Shown: positions 1-7,826 of the stretch, piece after piece
How positions within the stretch are numbered: position 1 is the first letter of the stretch
Layout of the letters: each line of letters begins with the position of its first letter
NCBI GenBank assembly: GCA_009694305.1
Contig: SHVL01000027.1
Span: 1-32,246 of the forward strand
Origin: Thermoleophilia bacterium
Lineage (GTDB): Bacteria > Actinomycetota > Thermoleophilia > Gaiellales > Gaiellaceae
DNA: 32,246 nucleotides
Direction of reading: 5' to 3'
Notes under the pieces: generated by a model
Told to the model about the DNA's origin: nothing
The model's database searches: none
What the model saw: only the letters and a program-made list of their open reading frames with translations
Translations under genes and position numbers: made by a program

Positions 1-1643
1 GTCGGCTTGATCCGGTCGGCGACGACGAACAGCCCGGCCACGGCACCGTCGATCGCAGCCGCGACGACGGTACGACCCTTGCTCTCCTCCGAAGCGAACA
101 CGGTGGCGATCTCCGGCGAGAGCTCGAGACCCCACTCGACGAGCATCGCCGGGCGGCCGACGACGACCTCGTGCCCATCGACAACCGCTTCGACGCCGAG
201 GCCACTGCGGTTCCTGAAGCCGCCGACCTCACCGAGCGCACCGATCTCGGAGCGCGCAAACGCAGCGATCGCCTGTGCGATCGGATGCTCGCTTGCGTCC
301 TCGGCCGCGCCCGCGAGTCGCACGAGTGTGCTCCTGTCTACGCCGTCGGCAACGACGACAGCGGTAACCCACATCTTCCCCTCTGTCACCGTCCCCGTCT
401 TGTCGAGCACGATCGTCGTGATCTGCCTCGTCTGCTCGAGGATCTCGGGGCCCTTGATCAGGATCCCGAGCTGGGCGCCGCGGCCGGTGCCGACCATCAG
501 CGCCGTCGGGGTCGCAAGGCCGAGCGCACACGGGCACGCGATGATCAACACGGCGACAGCCGCGGTGAATGCCGCCGACATGTCACCGGTGAGCACGAGC
601 CAGCCGACGAGCGTCGCGAGCGATATCCCGATCACAACGGGAACGAAGACGGCGGAGACGCGATCTGCAAGGCGCTGGATCGGTGCCTTACCGGTCTGGG
701 CTTCCGAGACGAGTTGGGCGATCTGCGCCAGAGCGGTGTCGGCTCCCACCTTCGTCGCCTCGACGACCAGGCGCCCGGACGTATTGATCGTCGCACCGGC
801 GACATCGTCGCCAACGGTGACCTCCACGGGGACGGGCTCCCCGGTGAGCATCGACTGGTCGAGTGCGGAGCTCCCCTCGACCACGCGCCCGTCGGTTGCG
901 ATCTTCTCGCCGGGCCGCACGACGAACCGATCTCCCGGCACGAGCTCGTCGATCGGCACGAGCACCTCGATGCCGTCGCGCAGGACGCGGGCGTCCTTCG
1001 CGCCGAGTTCCACGAGGGCCCGGATCGCCGCACCCGAGCGACTGCGCGCGCGGGCCTCCAGATAGCGCCCGCACAGGATCAGCGTCGTGATCACTGCTCC
1101 GACCTCGAAGTAGATTTCCGCGTCGATCCCTGCAACGAGAACGACCGTAGACCACGTCCACGCGGCCAGCGTGCCAACGGAGACCAGCGTGTCCATCGTC
1201 GCCACACCGTGACGCGCGTTGACGAACGCTGCGTGATGGAAGGCCCAGCCGGCCCAGAGAACGACCGGCGTCGAAAGGGCCAGCGCAACCCATTCCCATC
1301 CGTCGAACTGCAACGGCGGCGCCATACCGAGCAGTACCAGTGGCGCGCTCAGGGCGGTTGCGACCGAAAGACGGAGCTTCAGCGCGCCAACCCGGTCTGT
1401 TGCTACGGCTTCGCCCGGCAGAGCCGCGTGGTAGCCTGCCGCCTCGACCGCAGCGACGAGATCAGCAACCCCGACCGTCCTCGAGTCGTAGGTGACGGCC
1501 GCCTGATCGGTGGCGTAGTTGACCGTCGCCTCGACACCGTCTAGTCTGTTCAGGTTCCGCTCGATCCGGGCCGCACACGAGGCACAGGTCATGCCCTCGA
1601 GATCCAGGAGTACCCGCTCTGTCGGCTCGGTTGTCGTGGACAC
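1..1643 (-). CDS. copA: Copper-type P1B ATPase, N-terminal part (cut by window edge)
   Basis: Reading leftward from a GTG at 1643, the frame stays open to the window edge for 547 codons. Residues 16-22 read GMTCASC, the CxxC metal site of an N-terminal heavy-metal-associated domain. Membrane segments follow, then an actuator domain with LTGEP, the intramembrane CPC metal site (Cys370, Cys372), the phosphorylated Asp414 in DKTGT, and EHPIAQA of the nucleotide-binding domain. This order is that of P1B-type heavy-metal ATPases; CPC with a CxxC domain points to monovalent copper export across the cytoplasmic membrane. Silver transport is possible. The C-terminal GDGxND hinge and last helices lie outside the window. 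The start is chosen because the metal-binding domain begins directly after it; a GAGAAGGG stretch lies about 11 bases upstream. No copper chaperone or CsoR-type regulator is visible here. Confidence 0.95.
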   Translation of the reverse strand, partial: MSTTTEPTERVLLDLEGMTCASCAARIERNLNRLDGVEATVNYATDQAAVTYDSRTVGVADLVAAVEAAGYHAALPGEAVATDRVGALKLRLSVATALSAPLVLLGMAPPLQFDGWEWVALALSTPVVLWAGWAFHHAAFVNARHGVATMDTLVSVGTLAAWTWSTVVLVAGIDAEIYFEVGAVITTLILCGRYLEARARSRSGAAIRALVELGAKDARVLRDGIEVLVPIDELVPGDRFVVRPGEKIATDGRVVEGSSALDQSMLTGEPVPVEVTVGDDVAGATINTSGRLVVEATKVGADTALAQIAQLVSEAQTGKAPIQRLADRVSAVFVPVVIGISLATLVGWLVLTGDMSAAFTAAVAVLIIACPCALGLATPTALMVGTGRGAQLGILIKGPEILEQTRQITTIVLDKTGTVTEGKMWVTAVVVADGVDRSTLVRLAGAAEDASEHPIAQAIAAFARSEIGALGEVGGFRNRSGLGVEAVVDGHEVVVGRPAMLVEWGLELSPEIATVFASEESKGRTVVAAAIDGAVAGLFVVADRIKP

Positions 1644-1668
1644 GGCCCGGACTCGCCCTTCTCGATCA

Positions 1669-1686
1669 GCGGGCCCGCAGGCCCGC
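1669..1686. other. GC-rich hairpin between copA and the lipase remnant
   Basis: GCGGGCC (1669-1675) and GGCCCGC (1680-1686) form a perfect 7-bp stem with a CGCA loop. A second small hairpin, GACTG-TCCCG-CAGTC, lies just beside it. It sits downstream of the lipase remnant and upstream of copA on the same strand, so it could end the former transcript, but no T-run follows. Nothing else is seen between 1644 and 1777. Confidence 0.35.
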
Positions 1687-1777
1687 GCGTCGGCAGACTG
1701 TCCCGCAGTCCCGAATCCGGCGGGGCGCGCCAGCGGCGCCCGGCCCAGCAGGGCTCCACCCGGCCCGCATCTCCACC

Positions 1778-2520
1778 TCAGCCATCCTGGATGCCGGGAA
1801 GGGACGGTGGTGGATACGCACAGTCGCTCGGCGCGGGTGCACCGCCAAAACGTGCCGTTGCCCACTCGATCACTTCCGGGCCGGCCACCGCCGAGGTGTC
1901 CTGATGGTTCACCCCTGGCAGCCACAGGCTCTCGATCGTCACTCCCGCCGCACACCACTGCTGATTCAGCAAGATGTTGGTTCTCGCCAGAACCACAGTG
2001 TCGTCCATCCCCTGGGCAAGGAACATCGGAAGCCCCTTCGGCGGCTGTGCGGGCATCTGCTCGGTCACGGTCGCCGACCAGGCCGGATCATCGAGAGGAC
2101 ATGCCGCCCCCCCGCGGGTGCCGCGAGATCGGGCATGAAGCTCATGCCGCTCACTGCGATAGGTGCGCCGGCGGCGTCGATGGAAGTGTAGATCACCCGA
2201 AACCCTTGCCCTCCGACGACCGGATACTCGAGCGGCTCGCTGCGGATGAGGGTGCCGGGCTCCGCAGGTACCGTCGTGGGCTCATCGTAGAAGCTCGATG
2301 GTGCGGACTCGGTCACCTCCGGCAGGGTGCTGGGTTCCGCGGGGTCTGTGGACCCGCTGGCACCCACTGGGGCCTCGCGAACTCCGTGCGAAGGCGCGCC
2401 GTCGGAGGGATGGACGTCCAAGTATCCGAGCTCGCCGACGACGAAGACAAAGCCGCCGAGTACAAGGCTGAGGGCTGCCACGACAGTCAGTTCCTTGAGC
2501 TAAATCGGTGCGCTTTGCAT
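1778..2520 (-). pseudogene. Secretory lipase (LIP family) remnant
   Basis: Two adjoining minus-strand frames each encode one end of the same enzyme. The piece at 2481-2065 has a hydrophobic N-terminus and the family's N-terminal region, including SSFYDEP, LIRSEPL and GFRVIYTS. The piece at 2068-1778 carries the family's C-terminal part, with [10 protein letters not shown] (the catalytic-Asp region), the His region LPGVNHQD, and the ending APAPSDC. The middle, including the nucleophilic serine elbow, is absent and the two parts are in different frames, meeting just after a run of seven G. The natural start also looks broken: ATG at 2520 has a strong ribosome site nine bases away, but codon 7 is TAG (2502-2500), followed in frame by a signal-peptide-like stretch. 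A GTG at 2481 could allow a shortened product. I infer an inactive gene; an assembly error at the junction is possible. Confidence 0.8.
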
Positions 2521-2529
2521 AGGTTGGCT

Positions 2530-2535
2530 CTCCTT
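2530..2535 (-). promoter_or_regulatory. Ribosome binding site of the lipase remnant
   Basis: AAGGAG on the minus strand lies nine bases before the ATG at 2520. It marks that ATG as the ancestral start and so exposes the TAG seven codons later as a nonsense mutation, not simply an upstream stop. Confidence 0.6.
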
Positions 2536-2710
2536 CTCATCAGATGCAGGTTGGCCCCGTCAGGCCATCACCGAAGCAAGTATGCCCAAACAGCGGCGGA
2601 AGAGGGCACAATCTCAACGCCGCCCGGGCACACGACCCAACCGTAGCGTTGCCGGATTCAGGGACTCCGACAGTCCAACACTTGCCGGCGAGGCCGGCGG
2701 CGACGTGCTT

Positions 2711-2739
2711 GCCCGGGCACTGTCAGGCAGTGCCCGGGC
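2711..2739. terminator. Strong stem-loop downstream of the kelch gene
   Basis: GCCCGGGCACTG (2711-2722) and CAGTGCCCGGGC (2728-2739) make a perfect 12-bp stem with a five-base loop. It lies 41 bases beyond the stop of the leftward kelch gene, where a terminator is expected. The only T-run (TCCTTTT) is on the plus-strand side, so classical intrinsic termination would act on rightward transcription. It may act in both directions. Apart from this and the ribosome site, 2521-2780 shows no gene. Confidence 0.55.
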
Positions 2740-2780
2740 GTCCTTTTCAACGAAGGCTTCCGGCGGCCGAGCCGCCGGGG

Positions 2781-4037
2781 TTAGTGGCGCCCGGGTCCGA
2801 ACCTCCAGACGTCATTATCGACCTTGAGATAGTTGACGGGATCGAAGAAGTTGAACGTCTCGCGGTCTCCACCGAAGGTGTAGATCGACTGGCCCCCATC
2901 ATCTTCTCCTCCCTCGAGGACGAGGACGTCGAAGTCGTACTTCACCTCCGAGGAATCTGTTGCGTTCCACGGATTGCCGGGAACGAGTTTCCAGGTGTCT
3001 CCGTCCTTGCTCTCCCAGGTATCCGTGGGATTCGACGGAGGACCGAGAGGGTTCCCACCGGGAGGGAGACCGAAACCGCCGAAGCAGACGAACCTGTCGC
3101 GTAGTACCGCACACTGATGGCCTGGCCTCGGAGACCAGCCTGCATGCTCGGTCACCCGTTCCCAGTCGGAGCCGTCACGGGAGCGCCAGACGTCGTTGAA
3201 ATACGGCGGGCACGGCTTTGTGGGGTCCGCACACGTGAATCCCTCCTCGCCGCCGAGCAGGTAGATCCAGCCGTTCTTCTCCACGAGAACGGCCCCTGCT
3301 CGCGCCGTCCACGGGGCGTGCTCGACGACCCTCGTCCAGCTGCTCCCGTCTTTCGACTTCCACACGTCGTTGAAGTATTTCCGGCTCGGCGGTGCGCCGG
3401 GAACGGTGGAGGCGTCGTCGTTCTGCGACCCGCCAAGGACGTAGATCTGATCGCGATGGACGATCGAGCTCAGTCCGGCGCGGGCCTCCCAGCCCGCGTG
3501 CGGGGTGCGTTGTGTCCAGTCTGCTCCATCACGGCTCGACCAGACATCGTTGAAGAAGTCCGAGCAGGAGAACGCCGGCGGCGTACATCCGGCAAACGGG
3601 CCTGCCTTGAAGTTCTGGCCGCCGAGCACGAACATCTCGCCGCCCTTGGTGACCGCCTGGAAGTACGCGCGTGCGGGCCAACCGGCACTCGGGGTGACCT
3701 GCGCCCACGTGGCGCCGCGGTCGCCACTCCGCCAGACGTCCTGCCAGATGATACTGAGCGGGATCGGGAACGGCGCACCGGGAACAGCAAGAGGCTGGAG
3801 CGGTGTTCGTCCACCCATCACGAACACGGAGTGACGCAGCTCGACGGCCTGGAGGCCTGCACGTGCTGCCCAGCTCGTGGGCCCTGCCGGCGTATCTGGC
3901 CTGATCAACCGCCAGCTATAGGATCCGAGGCCACTTTCGCCACCCCCTCGCGTCTGGCCCGGAGCGGCCTGCGAGAGTCCTGCCACGGCACCAGACACAA
4001 CGAGCGTTACAGCGCAAACAAAGATTCGGCTCTTCAT
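2781..4037 (-). CDS. Secreted kelch-type beta-propeller protein
   Basis: This 418-residue protein begins with a signal peptide: MKSR, then a hydrophobic stretch ending near SQAAPG at about residue 27. The rest consists of about five repeats of 55-65 residues. Each carries a WxARAG-like strand, a VLGG or LLGG turn and a linker of the form FFNDVWxSxDGxxWxxV, which is typical of kelch/galactose-oxidase-like blades. The protein is probably exported and folds as a propeller. No catalytic residues or cell-wall anchor are visible, so ligand binding is a guess. The start is firm: AGGAGG lies five bases before the ATG. The upstream region is AT-rich for this genome. It is a single-gene transcript, with the stem-loop at 2711-2739 downstream. 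Confidence 0.85.
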   Translation of the reverse strand: MKSRIFVCAVTLVVSGAVAGLSQAAPGQTRGGGESGLGSYSWRLIRPDTPAGPTSWAARAGLQAVELRHSVFVMGGRTPLQPLAVPGAPFPIPLSIIWQDVWRSGDRGATWAQVTPSAGWPARAYFQAVTKGGEMFVLGGQNFKAGPFAGCTPPAFSCSDFFNDVWSSRDGADWTQRTPHAGWEARAGLSSIVHRDQIYVLGGSQNDDASTVPGAPPSRKYFNDVWKSKDGSSWTRVVEHAPWTARAGAVLVEKNGWIYLLGGEEGFTCADPTKPCPPYFNDVWRSRDGSDWERVTEHAGWSPRPGHQCAVLRDRFVCFGGFGLPPGGNPLGPPSNPTDTWESKDGDTWKLVPGNPWNATDSSEVKYDFDVLVLEGGEDDGGQSIYTFGGDRETFNFFDPVNYLKVDNDVWRFGPGRH

Positions 4038-4098
4038 CCTGCCCTCCTTTTCTCTTGTTCTCTCGTGGCGCCCCTGAGGTCACCGGTCTCCTACATAC

Positions 4099-4116
4099 TA
4101 GACAAAATATAGACAA
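4099..4116. promoter_or_regulatory. Direct repeat in the kelch gene promoter region
   Basis: TAGACAA occurs at 4099-4105 and again at 4110-4116, so the repeats start 11 bp apart, one helical turn. They lie in the AT-rich stretch 4090-4137, between the kelch gene start and the VOC gene end. Same-face spacing suits a protein binding to tandem half-sites. On the kelch strand the same bases give TTGTCT and TATATT, so they may also contain promoter elements. No exact -35/-10 pair with 17-bp spacing is clear. Confidence 0.4.
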
Positions 4117-4171
4117 GATGGGAGATCAATTTTTTCGGGCTCCGGAGAGAAGAGAGTCGCTGCGGCGACCG

Positions 4172-4636
4172 TCACCGGCCGGGAAGAAAAAGCGTGGCCG
4201 CGGCCGCCCCCTTTGCCTGCGGGTAGAGACTCGCGAGCTCAATCATCTCCGGGATCTCACTCCTCCACCTCTCGGCATCGGGATGATCGACCTCGACGCG
4301 GTTGCCGCTCGGGTCAACCACGTACAGCTGCACTTCACCGCTCGGGTGTACGTAGACGGCGTGGCCCTGGTCGTCACGGACAAGCACCCCCGCCTCGACC
4401 GCACGGCGATAGACGGAGCCGAGATCGTCCACCTGCAGGGCAAAGTGGCCCGAGTGCCCTTCAGCTCCCGTCTTCTCGTACAGATGCACCTGGAGGTCCC
4501 CGGCACGAAGCCACGCGACCGGAGCGTCGAATGCGGGAGCAACGAGCCGCTCGAGGCCAAAGAGACCCTCGTAGAAGCGAATCGCCATCTCGAGGTCGGC
4601 GACCTGGACGCTGACGTGGTTCAGAGAAGAGCGCAC
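4172..4636 (-). CDS. VOC family (glyoxalase/dioxygenase-like) protein
   Basis: From a GTG at 4636 this gives a 154-residue single-domain protein. It opens with LNHVSVQVADLEMAIRFYE, the first beta-alpha module of the vicinal-oxygen-chelate fold, with its metal-ligand His. The second module contains GHFALQVDDL and ends at LYVVDPSGNRVEVDHP, whose last Glu fits the C-terminal metal ligand. Such proteins are glyoxalases, ring-cleaving dioxygenases or resistance proteins; the substrate cannot be told from sequence. The frame is open upstream to an ATG at 4750, but those extra 38 residues do not look like VOC sequence. No Shine-Dalgarno sequence is seen at either start. It is transcribed away from the SDR gene at 4798. 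Confidence 0.8.
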   Translation of the reverse strand: MRSSLNHVSVQVADLEMAIRFYEGLFGLERLVAPAFDAPVAWLRAGDLQVHLYEKTGAEGHSGHFALQVDDLGSVYRRAVEAGVLVRDDQGHAVYVHPSGEVQLYVVDPSGNRVEVDHPDAERWRSEIPEMIELASLYPQAKGAAAATLFLPGR

Positions 4637-4759
4637 ACGGGGGATCGTCGCGCTTCGGAGTGCCGTGCGCAACAGGAACCGACGGGACACCGCTCCGAGC
4701 GGCCCCACGCCGATACATCCGCACGCTCCAGGCAAATGCCTCACGATCATGCGCCACCG

Positions 4760-4791
4760 TTGACGCTGGCCGGTCGTGGATCCACTACGGT
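4760..4791 (+). promoter_or_regulatory. Candidate promoter of the SDR gene
   Basis: TTGACG (4760-4765) is a near-consensus -35. TACGGT (4786-4791) fits a TANNNT -10 and ends six bases before the GTG start at 4798, as expected for a leaderless mRNA. The 20-bp spacing is longer than usual, so the two elements may not belong together. Confidence 0.4.
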
Positions 4792-4797
4792 CACACC

Positions 4798-5544
4798 GTG
4801 GATCGTGGAGTCGTACTCGTCACGGGTGGAAGTCGCGGAATCGGCGCGTCCGTCGCGCGCGCCGCTGCAGCGGCCGGTTGGGCCGTGTGCCTCACCTATC
4901 ACGACAACGCGGCTGCGGCGGCCACGGTCGTGGCCGACATCGAGGCCGCCGGGGGTGTCGCTGCCGCCGTCAGGGCAGACATCGCCAGCGAGGCCGACGT
5001 GCTCGCGGCCTTCGCGGCCGCCGAGCGTCTCGGCCCCCTCACGGGTCTCGTCGCCAACGCCGGCATCGTCGATATGAAGTCACGGGTCGATGAACTGTCC
5101 GTCGAACGCCTCGAGCGAGTCCTTGCAGTCAACGTGCTGGGAACCATCATCTGTTGCCGTGAGGCAGTGAAACGGCTTTCCACCCGTCACGGCGGCAGCG
5201 GCGGCGCCATCGTGCTCGTCTCCTCTGCAGCGAGCCGGCTCGGAGGGGCCGGTGAGTACGTGGACTACGCCGCATCGAAAGGAGCAGTGGACACGCTCGG
5301 CATCGGACTCGCCCGCGAGGTGGCCGGCGAAAGCATCCGGGTGAACGTCGTACGCCCCGGCAAGATCGACACGGAGATTCACGCCTCCGGTGGTCAGCCC
5401 GACCGCGTCGCGCGGCTGATCCCGTTGCTTCCTCTCGGCCGGGCGGGTCAGGCCGACGAGGTAGCGGCAGCGATTCTCTGGCTCCTCGGCGAGGAAGCGT
5501 CATACTGCATCGGCAGCATTCTCGATGTCACGGGCGGCCGCTAG
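4798..5544 (+). CDS. Short-chain dehydrogenase/reductase (classical type)
   Basis: A 248-residue NAD(P)-dependent oxidoreductase of the classical SDR family. Residues 9-16 read TGGSRGIG (cofactor-binding glycine motif), ANAG is at 86-89, the catalytic serine is in VSS (142-143), and Tyr157 and Lys161 form YxxxK. The C-terminus GSILDVTGGR is typical of FabG-like enzymes. The substrate is unknown. The frame extends upstream to 4660, but the Rossmann fold begins right after the GTG at 4798, and the preceding stretch is the intergenic region shared with the VOC gene. There is no Shine-Dalgarno sequence; a TANNNT box six bases upstream suggests leaderless translation. It converges on the hydrolase gene ending at 5611. 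Confidence 0.88.
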   Translation: MDRGVVLVTGGSRGIGASVARAAAAAGWAVCLTYHDNAAAAATVVADIEAAGGVAAAVRADIASEADVLAAFAAAERLGPLTGLVANAGIVDMKSRVDELSVERLERVLAVNVLGTIICCREAVKRLSTRHGGSGGAIVLVSSAASRLGGAGEYVDYAASKGAVDTLGIGLAREVAGESIRVNVVRPGKIDTEIHASGGQPDRVARLIPLLPLGRAGQADEVAAAILWLLGEEASYCIGSILDVTGGR

Positions 5545-5610
5545 CCCGTCGATCGAGAACGTGCCGGGAAGAATACGGACCGGGAGCCGTGGCCGGCCCT
5601 GCCCCCCGGC

Positions 5611-6288
5611 TCAGCGCGTGCCCGTGGCACAGGTCGAGTCTCCCCCGGCCTGAAATAGAGCCAGACGCTCTGCAACTCCGTCGATCCAGGCCCTCGCACA
5701 CGGAAGCTTCACGATGGAGCCCGACCGTCGCCGCAGCGCCGGCCCATGGAGTCCTCGTGGGATCAGCGTGTAGGTGCCCTCGACACCAAGAGCACGCGCG
5801 CGGTCGAACCCGCGTTTCGAGCTCGAGGCACTGACTCCCGGGATCCCTGGCAGGTAGCGATCCCAGGAGCCATGGATGACGTCGAGCCGCTTGCCACGGA
5901 GGCCGTCGAGCGAGAGCCTCTCGGGAATCCACGGGGCGAGGCCGAGCACACCGGCGGCGGCGGCGTGTCCGCAGGCTCCGATCGAAACGGCTCCTCCCAT
6001 CGAGAAGCCAACGAGCAGCGCGGGCCGATCGACGAGATCGAGGGCGGCCCGTGCGTCGGCCACGCACGAGTCGAGTTCGTTCCACGTCTTGACCCGGTAG
6101 CGCACTTCGGCGAAGGCCAGTCCCGGAAAGCGGGGTGCCAGATCGCTCGTCAGCAACTCGCTCGTAGCACTCCATGTCCCCGGCACCGCTCGTGCGGAGC
6201 CTCCGTTGACGAGAACGACGGCGAGCGGAGCCAGTTCGTTGCAGATGCGTGCGTCGGCACCCGTCGGAAGTCGCACGACCCCGGTCAT
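5611..6288 (-). CDS. Alpha/beta hydrolase
   Basis: A 225-residue protein starting at ATG 6288. It has VNGG near the oxyanion region, the nucleophile elbow GFSMGG, a candidate catalytic Asp in HGSWDRYLP and a candidate His in RGLHGPA, all in the order of the alpha/beta hydrolase triad. It resembles the dienelactone-hydrolase-like group; its substrate is not evident. No signal peptide is seen, so it is probably cytoplasmic. The ATG overlaps the TGA of the upstream SGNH hydrolase gene in an ATGA junction, so the two are translationally coupled and probably act together. The frame is open far upstream of this ATG, but that part is antisense or out of frame to the SGNH gene and is not protein-like. 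Confidence 0.85.
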   Translation of the reverse strand: MTGVVRLPTGADARICNELAPLAVVLVNGGSARAVPGTWSATSELLTSDLAPRFPGLAFAEVRYRVKTWNELDSCVADARAALDLVDRPALLVGFSMGGAVSIGACGHAAAAGVLGLAPWIPERLSLDGLRGKRLDVIHGSWDRYLPGIPGVSASSSKRGFDRARALGVEGTYTLIPRGLHGPALRRRSGSIVKLPCARAWIDGVAERLALFQAGGDSTCATGTR

Positions 6289-6887
6289 CCCTGACTCGCC
6301 GTCTGTCCCGGCATACAGGCCTTCACCGCCGCGCCGACTGCCAGCGCACGCTGACGGTAGCCCTCCTCGTTCCCGTGCAGACCGTCTGCGGCCAACCACT
6401 CCGGATGACGCTCGACCATGTCGGCCCATTCGACGAGCCTCACACGCCGGTTTGCGCCAGCAGCCTCGCGAAGGATGCCGTTGAAGGCATCGTTCGGCGC
6501 ACCGTTGCGCCAGATCGTGGCCCAGAGGACACAGCGGTTCTGACCGATGAGAGCAAGGACACGCGCGACATCCCTGCGAAACGCCGTCTCCTCGGCGGGC
6601 AAGTCGTTTGTTCCGAGGCTGATGACGACGTAGCTGGAGAGGGCCGGCCGTTCGGCCTCGAGCTCCACGATGGCCCCTGACGTCGAGCGGCCGACGCGAT
6701 CGTTCGCGACCATCTTCCACCCCGGCAGTGCCTCCAGAAGGTAGCGCTCGACACCCTTGTTGAGAGAATCGCCGACGAGGGTGACCGTCCCGCGAGAAGC
6801 TGTAGCCGGCCGGTCGTTGCGGGCGACAAGAAGTGCCGCCCCGGCCAGGACAACGAGGAGCGCAGCGAAGAAAGAAGTGGGGCGCAT
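6285..6887 (-). CDS. SGNH/GDSL-type hydrolase, membrane-anchored or secreted
   Basis: A 200-residue protein with an N-terminal hydrophobic segment (about residues 4-22) acting as signal peptide or anchor. The SGNH blocks follow: VGDSLNKG with the catalytic Ser, LGTND with the Asn of block III, and DGLHGN with the catalytic Asp and His of block V. The family includes extracellular lipases, thioesterases and acetyl-esterases that act on lipids or cell-wall sugars. It is the first gene of a two-gene operon with the alpha/beta hydrolase. Its start lies 38 bases from the divergent recombinase gene at 6926, so both promoters must be packed into or overlap that gap. Confidence 0.88.
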   Translation of the reverse strand: MRPTSFFAALLVVLAGAALLVARNDRPATASRGTVTLVGDSLNKGVERYLLEALPGWKMVANDRVGRSTSGAIVELEAERPALSSYVVISLGTNDLPAEETAFRRDVARVLALIGQNRCVLWATIWRNGAPNDAFNGILREAAGANRRVRLVEWADMVERHPEWLAADGLHGNEEGYRQRALAVGAAVKACMPGQTASQG

Positions 6888-6925
6888 CGGGAAGGCAGGA
6901 GAGTGCTGAGGGCGAATCCGGACGG

Positions 6926-7759
6926 ATGAAGGTGAGCGCGTCGATCGATCGGTTCCTCGGCAGCCCCGGGCTCTCGGAGTCTACCCGACGTGCCTACGCA
7001 GGCGACCTCGCGGACTTCACCGGCTGGCTCGAGATCGCCGGCCACGCCATATCCGACGTTGACGTGCAGGTGCTCGCGGACTACACGGCAGAGCTCGGTC
7101 GCGGCCGCCGTGGCCTGTCTCCCTCGACGATCGCCCGCCGGCTCGCCGCAGTGAGGTCGTTCATGCGCTTCACCCTCGGAGCCGCGCACGTCCCGGAGAT
7201 CGCGCTGCCTCCACGCAGGCGGCGACGACTGCCCGACGCACCGAAGCTCTCCGACGTCGAGGCGGTGATCGCTTCGGTCAAGGGCGTTACACCCCTGGCG
7301 CTCCGCAACACTGCAATCCTCGAGCTCACCTACTCCTGCGGCCTGCGGAGCGCCGAGGTAGTGGGCCTGCGACTGGCCGACATCGATTTCGACCAGGAGA
7401 CAGTCCACGTCCGAGGTAAGGGAGGCAAGGAGCGCGTGGTCCCGCTCGGGGAACAGGCGGCGTACGCCGTCGCCGTCTACCTTCGAGAGGCCCGGCCCAC
7501 TCTGGCCCGGGGAGCCAATGACACGCTCTTTCTCTCGGTGCGTGGCCGCAGCCTCGACACGTCTGCCCTGCGCCGCCTGATGCAGAACCCGCATCGCCTC
7601 CGGCACGCCTACGCGACGCACCTGCTCGAAGGCGGAGCAGACCTGCGCACGATCCAGGAACTGCTCGGCCACGCATCCCTTTCCACGACACAGATCTATA
7701 GCCATGTCGATGCCCGCAGGCTTCGTCGGGTCTACGACTCCAGTCATCCGCGCTCGTGA
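6926..7759 (+). CDS. Tyrosine recombinase, Xer type (first of a tandem pair)
   Basis: A 277-residue integrase-fold recombinase with an N-terminal SAM-like DNA-binding domain (about 1-90) and a C-terminal catalytic domain. Catalytic residues are present: Arg141 (CGLRSAE), Lys165 (RGKGGKE), His223 and Arg226 (HRLR), His249 (LLGHA) and Tyr258. Xer proteins resolve chromosome dimers at dif by strand exchange. Compared with its neighbour at 7827 it lacks about 13 residues just before the HxxR motif, where the usual helix and linker should be. ATG 6926 is chosen because the domain starts there; the frame is open further upstream without recognisable protein. The C-terminus (YDSSHPRS) resembles the second copy (YFSAHPHA), consistent with duplication. 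Confidence 0.9.
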   Translation: MKVSASIDRFLGSPGLSESTRRAYAGDLADFTGWLEIAGHAISDVDVQVLADYTAELGRGRRGLSPSTIARRLAAVRSFMRFTLGAAHVPEIALPPRRRRRLPDAPKLSDVEAVIASVKGVTPLALRNTAILELTYSCGLRSAEVVGLRLADIDFDQETVHVRGKGGKERVVPLGEQAAYAVAVYLREARPTLARGANDTLFLSVRGRSLDTSALRRLMQNPHRLRHAYATHLLEGGADLRTIQELLGHASLSTTQIYSHVDARRLRRVYDSSHPRS

Positions 7760-7826
7760 GAGACGAGCGCGTACCCGGCTCCGCGCGCAGGAGCCAAGAA
7801 GCGCGCGCCGAATCGGATCGAGCCGC

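Noticed and set aside
171-1544. Long plus-strand frame opposite copA
   Set aside because: It is antisense to the copper ATPase, Arg/Asp/Gly-rich and without motifs. It arises from GC-biased codons on the other strand.
4637-4750. N-terminal extension of the VOC protein to ATG 4750
   Set aside because: The 38 added residues do not fit the VOC fold and fill the intergenic region shared with the SDR gene. No ribosome site supports that ATG.
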